Part shown: positions 8,441-15,732 of the stretch, piece by piece
How positions within the stretch are numbered: the stretch's first letter is position 1
How the letters are laid out: each line of letters opens with the position of its first letter
Source: JAWKXU01 sp020446465
Lineage (GTDB): Bacteria; Pseudomonadota; Alphaproteobacteria; Sphingomonadales; Sphingomonadaceae
Length of the DNA: 64,000 bases
Assembly (NCBI GenBank): GCA_041396845.1
Contig: JAWKXU010000004.1
Coordinates: forward strand, 310,001 to 374,000
Direction: 5' to 3'
Notes under the pieces: generated by a model
The model's database searches: none
Told to the model about the DNA's origin: nothing
Seen by the model: only the letters and a program-made list of their open reading frames with translations
Program-made: the position numbers and the translations under genes

Positions 8441-9445
8441 TCAGTGATACCCTTCTGCGCCAACCTTGCCGCGAAATACCCAATAAGCCCACGCTGTATA
8501 GGCCAGAATCAGCGGAACGATCAGCACCACACCCACCAGCATGAAGCTCTGACTGCGGGCTGGTGCGGCGGCATCGTAAATCGTCACACCAGGCGGCACG
8601 GCATTCGGCCAGATGGATATGCCAAGGCCGACCATGCCCAGCAGAAACACGCCCAACGCAGCGAGAAAGGCACGGCCCGGTTTATCCTTCACAATCATGT
8701 AGAACATCGTTGCGAACAAAATGGCGCTCAACAGCGGCACCTGACTGGTCATCAGGATTTGCGGCATGTCGAACCAGCGCCGCCAATAATCAGCGGCAAG
8801 GAATGGCGTGGCAAGGCTGACCGCTATCAGAAGCAAAAGCGTCGCCATCCCGGCCCACCGGGCATGACGAAGAGCGCGCCGCTGCGGCGCACCATCCAGC
8901 TTCATCGCCAGCCACAGTGCGCCCAGCAGCGTATAACCAGCTACTGTGCCCAGCCCTGTCAGCAGGGTATAAGGCGTCAGCCAGTCAAACCAGCTACCTG
9001 CATAGGCGCGATCCGCAACCTTGATCCCTTGCAGAATGGCCCCCAGAATCATGCCTTGCGCCAAGGCGGCTACCAGCGATCCTGCACAGAATGCACTGTC
9101 CCAGAAAGCCCGATGGCCACTGTCGCGCCAGCGGAACTCAAAAGCCACGCCCCGGAATACAAGGCCCAGCAACATGGCAATGACGAGCGGATAAGTCGCT
9201 GGCATCACAATCGCGTACGCCAATGGGAAAGCTGCAAACAGGCCGCCTCCGCCCAGAACCAGCCAGGTTTCGTTACCGTCCCACACCGGCGCAATGGCAT
9301 TCATCGCCCGGTCGCGCCCCTCACCCGGCGGATAGCCAGGAAAGAGGATGCCGATACCAAGATCAAAGCCGTCCATCACTACATACATAAATACGGCAAA
9401 GGCGATAATGAGCGCCCAGATAACGGTAAGATCCATGCCGGTCAT
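8441..9445 (-). CDS. cydB: Cytochrome bd-type quinol oxidase subunit II
   Basis: Inner-membrane subunit II of a bd-type ubiquinol:oxygen oxidoreductase. The 334 residues form about eight to nine membrane helices and show the family hallmark VWDGNETWLVLGGGGLFAAF after MDGFDLGIGIL. It overlaps cydA by 4 bp, so it is translationally coupled. Together with the short Q-loop of subunit I and the DUF2474 gene, this points to the CioB (cyanide-insensitive) branch. Confidence 0.92.
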   Translation of the reverse strand: MTGMDLTVIWALIIAFAVFMYVVMDGFDLGIGILFPGYPPGEGRDRAMNAIAPVWDGNETWLVLGGGGLFAAFPLAYAIVMPATYPLVIAMLLGLVFRGVAFEFRWRDSGHRAFWDSAFCAGSLVAALAQGMILGAILQGIKVADRAYAGSWFDWLTPYTLLTGLGTVAGYTLLGALWLAMKLDGAPQRRALRHARWAGMATLLLLIAVSLATPFLAADYWRRWFDMPQILMTSQVPLLSAILFATMFYMIVKDKPGRAFLAALGVFLLGMVGLGISIWPNAVPPGVTIYDAAAPARSQSFMLVGVVLIVPLILAYTAWAYWVFRGKVGAEGYH

Positions 9446-10908
9446 TGCTCAGTCTCCCGCTCATCACCGTGCGGCGATCTTCCTGCGCGCGTTTCTGCCA
9501 TGCCCAATGCAGGCGTGATTCCCGCGCTGCGAATGGGCGCGATTTCTTCACACGCCTCTGCGCTGGGACCATCACCGCCAGAGCCGGGAGAATGGCCCAT
9601 CAGTTTCAGCAAATACCACACACCCACGCCGAAGACCGCAAAGTAAACCAGCACGAAAGCTGTCAACGATGCCGCCACTGCTGGCGCATCCAGAGGGCTG
9701 GCACTGTCAGCCGTGCGCAACAAGCCATGGACGGTCCAGGGTTGGCGACCCACTTCGGTCGTGACCCAGCCTGCGATTACAGCCACAAACCCGGCAGGCC
9801 CCAGCAGAACGGCCATGCGATGCAGGGCGCGCCAGTCATAAAGCCTGCCCCGCCAGCGCGCGACAAGGCTCCACAATCCCAGCCCCATCATTGCAAAACC
9901 AATCGCCACCATGATGCGAAAGGCCCAGAACACGATGAACACCGGCGGCTGATCTTCGCGCGGCACCGATTTCAAACCATCGAGCGGCGCATTCATATCA
10001 TGTTTCAAAATCAGACTGGAAAGTTTAGGAATACCCACAGCATAGTCCAGCCGTTGCGCATCATCATCAGGAATGCCGAACAGGTAAAGCGGCGCGCCGT
10101 CGGGGTGGCTGTCATAATGCCCTTCCATCGCCATAACTTTTACCGGCTGATGTTCCAGCGTATTCAGCCCATGTGCGTCACCCGCGAATATCTGGATCGG
10201 CGCGACGAGGGCCGCCATCCACATTGCCATGGAAAACATCGTTCGCACTTGCTGCGTCTTGTTACCCCGTAACAAGTGCCATCCGCCTACGCCTCCGACA
10301 AGAAACGCCGTCGTCAGGTAAGCGGCAAGAACTGTATGGACCAGCCGATAAGGAAAGCTGGGATTGAAGACGATCGCCAGCCAGCTTTCACCCGGGACGA
10401 AGCGGCCATCGGACAAAATCTCATACCCGGCGGGAGTCTGCATCCAGGAATTGACTGACAAAATCCAGAATGCGGAAATGAATGTGCCTACAGCCACCAT
10501 CAGGGTCGCAGTGAAATGCAGCCCACGTCCCACCCGCTTCATCCCGAACAGCATGACCCCCAGAAACCCGGCCTCCAGGAAAAAAGCCGTCAGCACTTCA
10601 TAAGCCATCAGCGGGCCGATCACCCCACCCGCCTTATCGGAAAAAACCGACCAGTTGGTGCCAAACTGGTAGGACATGACAATGCCGGAGACGACGCCCA
10701 TCGCAAAAGCGACCGCGAATATCTTCACCCAGTAACGGAACAGGTCGAGATAGTGCGGCTTGCCGGTTTTCAGCCACAACCCTTCCAGCACTGCGAGATA
10801 ACTCGCCAACCCGATGGACAAGGCAGGAAAAATGAAATGAAAGCTGACCGTAAAGGCAAATTGCGCGCGGGCCAGTGAAAGCGCGAGATCGTCAGTCATA
10901 TGCGTCAA
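9442..10908 (-). CDS. cydA: Cytochrome bd-type quinol oxidase subunit I (CIO-type, short Q-loop)
   Basis: Haem-bearing subunit I, 488 residues. Visible are the haem-ligand histidine in SFHFIFPALSIG, the quinol-site motif KVMAMEGHYDS (the K..A.EG pair of the Q-loop) and GRQPWTVHG. The stretch between the quinol site and the next helix is only about 70 residues, so the long Q-loop insert of E. coli CydA is absent, as in CioA enzymes. These pump no protons but tolerate cyanide and sulfide, which fits the sulfide-oxidation genes next door. Confidence 0.92.
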   Translation of the reverse strand: MTHMTDDLALSLARAQFAFTVSFHFIFPALSIGLASYLAVLEGLWLKTGKPHYLDLFRYWVKIFAVAFAMGVVSGIVMSYQFGTNWSVFSDKAGGVIGPLMAYEVLTAFFLEAGFLGVMLFGMKRVGRGLHFTATLMVAVGTFISAFWILSVNSWMQTPAGYEILSDGRFVPGESWLAIVFNPSFPYRLVHTVLAAYLTTAFLVGGVGGWHLLRGNKTQQVRTMFSMAMWMAALVAPIQIFAGDAHGLNTLEHQPVKVMAMEGHYDSHPDGAPLYLFGIPDDDAQRLDYAVGIPKLSSLILKHDMNAPLDGLKSVPREDQPPVFIVFWAFRIMVAIGFAMMGLGLWSLVARWRGRLYDWRALHRMAVLLGPAGFVAVIAGWVTTEVGRQPWTVHGLLRTADSASPLDAPAVAASLTAFVLVYFAVFGVGVWYLLKLMGHSPGSGGDGPSAEACEEIAPIRSAGITPALGMAETRAGRSPHGDERETEQ

Positions 10909-10964
10909 TTCCTGTTTGCGGTCGCGTTACGCGCCCAGCCCACCATGCCCCAAGCGAGAATTCC

Positions 10965-10988
10965 GCATCATGAGTTGCATGTGATGCA
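10965..10988. promoter_or_regulatory. Palindrome TGCAT-GTG-ATGCA upstream of the cyd operon
   Basis: TGCAT GTG ATGCA (10976-10988) lies in the 96-bp gap between the cyd operon start and the end of the TauE/SafE gene. It is preceded by GCATCA (10965-10970), itself an inverted partner of TGATGC. It may be an operator for cydAB. No FNR-type TTGAT-N4-ATCAA box was seen. Confidence 0.25.
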
Positions 10989-11004
10989 CGTCATTTGTGC
11001 GCGA

Positions 11005-11787
11005 TTACGCCCACAGCGCCTGTCCGCTCTGGTACAGCATGTAGGCGGCAACGACGAAAACCAGCATGGCGAACACGGTCTTGAGCGATCCGCCCGAAGA
11101 CAACCGCTTTGCCATTGCTGTGCCGAAGAAACCGCCCAGCGCACCCGACACAATGAACACCGCCGCCAGCACCCAGTCCACCAGCCCGGAAACCGCATAG
11201 TTGGCCGCAGTGGTCAGCCCAAAGGCTGTCACCGCGACAAGGCTCGTGCCAACGGCATTGATCATCGGCATGGAGGTGGAAGCAATCAGGCCCGGCACAA
11301 TCAGGAAGCCGCCGCCAATCCCGAAAAATCCGCTGAAAGCCCCGGTGCCAAGCCCATAAGCAACGACCTTTGGCGCGTTTTCACGGTTGCATTGCGCCCC
11401 CGGCAGACCCATCGCATTGCGCGAACGCAGCATGACGACACCAATAACAATCATCAACAGGGCAAAAAGGAACAGCAGTTTCTGCCCGTCCACGCTTTTT
11501 CCGAGGGTCGACCCGGCAAAGGCCCCGGCGATGCCCGCCCCGGCATAAATCGCACCGCAACGCCACTTTACCGTATGTTGCCGGGCGTGCTGGACAAGCC
11601 CGGTGAAGGCATTGGCCGCCACTGCCAGCGCACTGGTCCCGATCGCCACATGCGGGCTTTGCACGCCGACAAGATAGACCATCAACGGCACTGCCAGGAT
11701 CGAGCCACCGCCACCCACAAGGCCAAGCGAAAAGCCCACCATCAGGCCGGAAACCGCGCCCAGCGCCATGTGGAGTGTATCGATCAT
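11005..11787 (-). CDS. TauE/SafE-family sulfite/sulfur-anion exporter
   Basis: A 260-residue inner-membrane protein with two repeats of about four helices and the family glycine motifs GLVGGGGSILAVPL and GFFGIGGGFLIVPGL. By family it exports sulfite or related sulfur anions. The frame opens earlier (11859), but the start at MIDTLHMALG (11787), 16 bp after the SQR stop, avoids overlap. It is last in the Blh-SQR-TauE operon, consistent with disposal of the sulfite formed by persulfide oxidation. Confidence 0.85.
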   Translation of the reverse strand: MIDTLHMALGAVSGLMVGFSLGLVGGGGSILAVPLMVYLVGVQSPHVAIGTSALAVAANAFTGLVQHARQHTVKWRCGAIYAGAGIAGAFAGSTLGKSVDGQKLLFLFALLMIVIGVVMLRSRNAMGLPGAQCNRENAPKVVAYGLGTGAFSGFFGIGGGFLIVPGLIASTSMPMINAVGTSLVAVTAFGLTTAANYAVSGLVDWVLAAVFIVSGALGGFFGTAMAKRLSSGGSLKTVFAMLVFVVAAYMLYQSGQALWA

Positions 11788-11803
11788 CAGCCCTGCTCCG
11801 TTC

Positions 11804-13423
11804 CTACCCTGCCGTCTTGCGCAAGTCCGCCAGGGGCTTTGACCCGGCGAGCACTTCATGCCCTTTCAGCATCAGGTGCCAGTAAACTGGCGGCAGCAAC
11901 TTTTCCTTGAGGAACCATGACAGGCGCGAAGGCCGGGTTCCATCAATCAACCACGAAGGAAACGTAGGCGCCAGCTTGCCGCCATATGTGAACTCAGCCA
12001 GCACGATCTTGCCGCGCTCTACCGTCAAGGGGCAACTGCCATAGCCATCATAACCTGCCTGAAGCGTCACGCCGTCGATCACGGCCAGCAGATTTTCAGC
12101 GACCACTGGCGCTTGCTGACGCACGGCGGCGGCAGTCTTGGCATTGCCGCTGCTGCACCCGTCGCCCAGCCCGAAGACGTTTGCAAAGCGCGTATGCTGC
12201 AATGAAAACTGGTCAACTTCGACATAGCCTGCCGGATCTGCCAGATCGCTACCGGCCACCACTGCATTGCCTTTTTGCGGCGGGCAAACATGCAGCATAT
12301 CAAAATCCAGCGTGACCTCGCCACCTGTCTGCCGGAACGTCGCTTGTCGGCCCGGTCCGTCAACCGCGACCAGATTGGATTCGAAATTGAGACCAATTCC
12401 GTATCTGTCCACCGTTTCCATCAAAGCCGGAACATAGTCGGCCACACCGAACAATGCTGCCCCGGCGTTGTGGAACTGGACATCCAGATCGCCAAGAACC
12501 TTGCGCCCTTCCCACGCGCTGCAAGCCAGATACATCGCTTTTTGCGGAGCACCCGCGCACTTGATCGGCATGGGCGGCTGCGTGAACAGCGCCCGCCCCT
12601 TGTCGAGCCGGCTGACGAGCTGCCACGTATAAGGCGCAAGATCATAGCGATAGTTGGAGGTGACGCCATGCTGGCCAAGCGTGGTCTCCAAGCCTTCGAT
12701 GTCTTCCCAGGCGAGCCTGTTGCCGCAGGACACCACCAGCCAATCATATTCCAGCCGCTGTCCATCATCGAGCAGCACTGCGTTGTTGGCAGGGTCATAA
12801 CCTTGCGCACTGGCGCGTATCCAGCGCACACCTTTGGGCATAACGTGCGCCATAGGACGCGTCGTCTGACTCTGCGAGAACACGCCGCCGCCCACCAGCG
12901 TCCAGCCCGGTTGGTAAAAATGTGTGTCACTCGGCTCGACGATGGCAATATCCAGCCCCTTGCGGCGGGCCAGCAACGATGCAGCGGTAGAGATACCCCC
13001 CGCCCCGCCACCAACAATGACGATGGAGTGCCTTTCTGGTGCGCTGCCTTCCGCCCGCCCGGACTGCGCCCTGACCGCCTGATTGAGCGCGGGGACAACG
13101 CTGCCTTCGCTTGCCAACAGTTCTGAACGCGCACCAGAGCCACAAAACGCAAGGACAGGCCCCGGCAGTGTCATGACTGCATCGCAAAAATCCGCCGCAG
13201 TATCAGGGCCAATCATTTCGCGGGTCACAGGGATATAGCGCGTGGCAATGCCGCAGTCCGCAGCCTCCGCCGCCAGTTCGGCCCAGTCCGGCTGGTCAGG
13301 CGCCTCGCCGTCGGGACGGTTGCAGATAACGGAACGAAAGCCGATTTCGGCCAGTCGCGCCATGTCGCCACGCGCCAACTGCCCTGAAACAGCCAATCGG
13401 TCATGCAATTTGCGGATCTGCAT
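11804..13423 (-). CDS. DUF442 (phosphatase-like) - sulfide:quinone oxidoreductase fusion
   Basis: A 539-residue two-domain protein. Residues 1-115 are a DUF442/TIGR01244 domain (protein-tyrosine-phosphatase-like fold) with AFCGSGARS (C94, R99). From residue 130 there is a flavin disulfide reductase of SQR type: dinucleotide motif IVGGGAGG, substrate-side FYQPGWTLVGGG, the redox cysteine in KCAGAPQK and the late FAD motif GLGDGCSSGNAKT. It should oxidise sulfide to persulfide, passing electrons to quinone at the inner membrane. In many proteobacteria DUF442 is fused to the Blh dioxygenase instead; here it is on the oxidoreductase. Confidence 0.9.
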   Translation of the reverse strand: MQIRKLHDRLAVSGQLARGDMARLAEIGFRSVICNRPDGEAPDQPDWAELAAEAADCGIATRYIPVTREMIGPDTAADFCDAVMTLPGPVLAFCGSGARSELLASEGSVVPALNQAVRAQSGRAEGSAPERHSIVIVGGGAGGISTAASLLARRKGLDIAIVEPSDTHFYQPGWTLVGGGVFSQSQTTRPMAHVMPKGVRWIRASAQGYDPANNAVLLDDGQRLEYDWLVVSCGNRLAWEDIEGLETTLGQHGVTSNYRYDLAPYTWQLVSRLDKGRALFTQPPMPIKCAGAPQKAMYLACSAWEGRKVLGDLDVQFHNAGAALFGVADYVPALMETVDRYGIGLNFESNLVAVDGPGRQATFRQTGGEVTLDFDMLHVCPPQKGNAVVAGSDLADPAGYVEVDQFSLQHTRFANVFGLGDGCSSGNAKTAAAVRQQAPVVAENLLAVIDGVTLQAGYDGYGSCPLTVERGKIVLAEFTYGGKLAPTFPSWLIDGTRPSRLSWFLKEKLLPPVYWHLMLKGHEVLAGSKPLADLRKTAG

Positions 13424-13480
13424 TGTCTCTCTCCACTGCAGCCATCACCCCCGATACGGTGAGCGATGGGGAAGGAATAT

Positions 13481-13526
13481 GTGGCCCCTCGGCATTGCTG
13501 GATGGGGGGGACACGCGAGGGGCCAC
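13481..13526. repeat. Perfect 11-bp inverted repeat between the SQR and Blh genes
   Basis: GTGGCCCCTCG (13481-13491) pairs perfectly with CGAGGGGCCAC (13516-13526) across a 24-base loop, in the 122-bp gap between the Blh stop and the SQR start. There is no T-tract, so it is not a classical terminator. It may be an mRNA processing or stability hairpin that sets the ratio of the two proteins. Confidence 0.6.
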
Positions 13527-13545
13527 GTCCGCACAACCAGCCCCG

Positions 13546-14526
13546 TCAGAGCTGGTTGATCGGAATTTTCAGATAGCTGACGCCGTTATCTTCCGGTTCG
13601 GGCATGTGCCCAGCACGCATGTTAACCTGCACCGATGGCAGGATCAGCACCGGCATATCCAGCGTGGCATCGCGCGCATTACGCATGGCCACGAACTCCT
13701 CCTCGCTCACACCATCGTGAACGTGGACATTGCCGGCCTTCTGCGCTTTGACCGTGGTTTCCCAGGCATATGTATCGCGTCCGGGAGCCTTGTAATCGTG
13801 GCACATGAACAGCCGTGTATCGTCGGGGAGCGAGAGCAAGCGCCGGATGGACCGATAGAGCATCGCCGCATCGCCACCGGGGAAGTCAGCGCGTGCCGTG
13901 CCGTAATCGGGCATGAACAGTGTATCGCCCACAAACACCGCATCGCCAAAGACATAGGCCATATCCGCCGGCGTATGGCCGGGCACGTGCATCACGATGC
14001 CATCAATTTCACCAATTTTGAAAGTTTCACCATCGGCAAAAAGGTGATCGAACTGAGACCCGTCGCGCGCAAAATCGCTGCCCGCGTTGAAGACTTTGCC
14101 GAAGACACCCTGAACGATCGCGATCTCACGACCAATGGCAAGCGTGCCGCCCAGCCGTTCCTGAAGGTATGGTGCAGCGGACAAGTGATCCGCATGCGCA
14201 TGAGTCTCGATATGCCACTTCACTTTCAAATTATTAGAAGTAACATATGCAATTACTGCATCGGCAGAAGTGGTCGAGGTTCGCCCGGATTTCGGGTCGT
14301 AGTCCAGAACCGAGTCGACGATCGCCGCTTCAAGACTGGCAGGATCGTGCACGACATAAGTGACAGTGAATGTCGCTTCGTCAAAAAAAGCGCAAACCTC
14401 CGGCCTCTTTTCAGGATTTTCCATGGCCCGCACAATCTGGGCGCCAGCAGTGGCAAGCGTTGTATCGGCAGCATTGGCAGCACCGGAAGGCATGGTCATG
14501 GTGTTCTCGCTCATACGACTCTCCAT
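13546..14526 (-). CDS. blh: Blh/ETHE1-like persulfide dioxygenase (MBL fold)
   Basis: A 326-residue metallo-beta-lactamase-fold hydrolase with the metal motif THAHADH (H109, H111, D113, H114), later metal residues in VPGHTPADMAY, and VGDTLF. The length and the 'DP.SG..s' region near residue 79 match the Blh family, which oxidises glutathione persulfide to sulfite. It heads the minus arm of the sulfide divergon. MSENTM (start 14514) is an alternative start five codons in. Confidence 0.85.
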   Translation of the reverse strand: MESRMSENTMTMPSGAANAADTTLATAGAQIVRAMENPEKRPEVCAFFDEATFTVTYVVHDPASLEAAIVDSVLDYDPKSGRTSTTSADAVIAYVTSNNLKVKWHIETHAHADHLSAAPYLQERLGGTLAIGREIAIVQGVFGKVFNAGSDFARDGSQFDHLFADGETFKIGEIDGIVMHVPGHTPADMAYVFGDAVFVGDTLFMPDYGTARADFPGGDAAMLYRSIRRLLSLPDDTRLFMCHDYKAPGRDTYAWETTVKAQKAGNVHVHDGVSEEEFVAMRNARDATLDMPVLILPSVQVNMRAGHMPEPEDNGVSYLKIPINQL

Positions 14527-14593
14527 TAATCATCAATTAAATTAATTATGAATATGTATTGCGTCAAGCATTTCTTGCGAGTATGATGCCGGA
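14527..14593. promoter_or_regulatory. AT-rich divergent promoter of the sulfide locus
   Basis: The 67-bp space between the Blh and peroxiredoxin starts contains a 35-base AT-rich run (about 14525-14560: ATTAATCATCAATTAAATTA and onward) in an otherwise GC-rich neighbourhood. ArsR-family sulfide sensors of the BigR/SqrR kind bind AT-rich inverted repeats in such divergons, so this is the probable operator of the ArsR protein encoded at 15255. No perfect long palindrome is present. Confidence 0.5.
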
Positions 14594-15262
14594 ATGCAGC
14601 CAACACCTTCAAATACCGCCGATTCAGGGTTTCAAACCACTGGCCCCTGCCCGCTTCACATCGGTGATCCCGCCCCGCAATTCAGCGCCCGCAGCACAAC
14701 CGGGCCTGTTTCACTTTCAGATTTTCGTGGGCGATGGCTTATTCTCTTCTCCCACCCCGGCGATTTTACACCCGTTTGTACCACGGAATTCGTCGCGCTG
14801 GCACGGGCGGCGGACGATTTTGCAGAACGCAATTGCGCGCTGATGGCGCTTTCAGTCGATTCGCTATACGCCCACCTCGCCTGGGTCAGGCTGATCCGCG
14901 ATCATTACGATGTGGAGGTCCGCTTTCCCATCGTGGAAGACCCGACGCTCGTCATCGGTCGCGCTTACGGCATGGTTTCGGCAAGCGCCCACGATGCCGC
15001 CGCGGTGCGCACCACGTTCTTCATCGACCCTGATGGTATAGTCCGCGCGACGACATGTTACCCCGTGACAGTGGGCCGCTCTGTCAGGGAAATGCTGCGA
15101 ACTCTCGCAGCCTTGCAGGAAAGCGATGCGGCAGGCGCTCTCGCCCCGGAAGGCTGGCAACCAGGTGACCCTTTGCTGTGCCAGCCTGAAGCAACGCTGG
15201 ACGATGCCTTTTCCACGTCCGACGCACTGTCATGGTTTCTGAAGGAGAAGCCCAATGGCTGA
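14594..15262 (+). CDS. Peroxiredoxin, Prx6/1-Cys type
   Basis: Thiol peroxidase of 222 residues with the peroxidatic site HPGDFTPVCTTE (C62) and the late FFIDPDGIVRATTCYP segment. A further cysteine in LLCQPE near the C terminus may act as resolving residue, as in long archaeal-type AhpC/Prx6 enzymes. It is the first gene of the plus arm of the sulfide divergon and overlaps the ArsR regulator by 8 bp. A role against peroxide or reactive sulfur is inferred from context. Confidence 0.9.
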   Translation: MQPTPSNTADSGFQTTGPCPLHIGDPAPQFSARSTTGPVSLSDFRGRWLILFSHPGDFTPVCTTEFVALARAADDFAERNCALMALSVDSLYAHLAWVRLIRDHYDVEVRFPIVEDPTLVIGRAYGMVSASAHDAAAVRTTFFIDPDGIVRATTCYPVTVGRSVREMLRTLAALQESDAAGALAPEGWQPGDPLLCQPEATLDDAFSTSDALSWFLKEKPNG

Positions 15263-15632
15263 GCACACTTCAGGCAACCGCGACGATGAAGCCCTGATCG
15301 ACCGGCTTAAAGCCATCGCCCACCCCTTACGCTTTGCAATCCTGCAATCACTGGGCCGCGGAGAAGCAAGCGTGAGCGAGATCGAACAGGCAAGCGGCAT
15401 TGGCCAGCCCACCTTGTCGCAACAGTTATCCGTGTTGCGGGGGGCCGGACTTGTCATCACGCGGCGGCAATCCAAACAGGTGTTCTATACCCTGGACAAC
15501 GACGCCATCGCGCAATGCGCGCAAGAGATCGCCGCGCTGTCCCCTTCGGCCATCAGCAGCCCCGGCGCGCCAAGCGCGGCGCACCAATCTCGAAGCGGCG
15601 CAGCGGTATTTGCCACGGTATCCCCGCGCTGA
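15255..15632 (+). CDS. ArsR-family regulator, BigR/SqrR-like by context
   Basis: A 125-residue winged-helix repressor: HPLRFAILQSL in helix 1-2, then ASGIGQPTLSQQLSVLRGAGLVITRRQ as the recognition helix and wing. The sequence around PTLSQQLSVLR is that of sulfide-responsive BigR/SqrR proteins, and it is coupled to a peroxiredoxin opposite Blh-SQR. Only one cysteine is present (in AQCAQEI), whereas the known sensors use a cysteine pair, so the sensing chemistry may differ. The C-terminal 30 residues are Ser/Ala-rich and probably disordered. Confidence 0.8.
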   Translation: MAEHTSGNRDDEALIDRLKAIAHPLRFAILQSLGRGEASVSEIEQASGIGQPTLSQQLSVLRGAGLVITRRQSKQVFYTLDNDAIAQCAQEIAALSPSAISSPGAPSAAHQSRSGAAVFATVSPR

Positions 15633-15732
15633 CCGCACGGGACGGTCACGGCGCTGCATTTGCACAACGCCGGTTGCCCTGTGCAGATGTTCAGCATAGA
15701 GGGCTTGGCTCCAATCGAAGCCGGGTGAACTG

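Noticed and set aside
15687..15728. A 13-codon ORF (MFSIEGLAPIEAG) ending just before leuS, resembling a leader peptide
   Set aside because: It has only one Leu codon and no terminator/antiterminator pair around it, so attenuation control is not supported.
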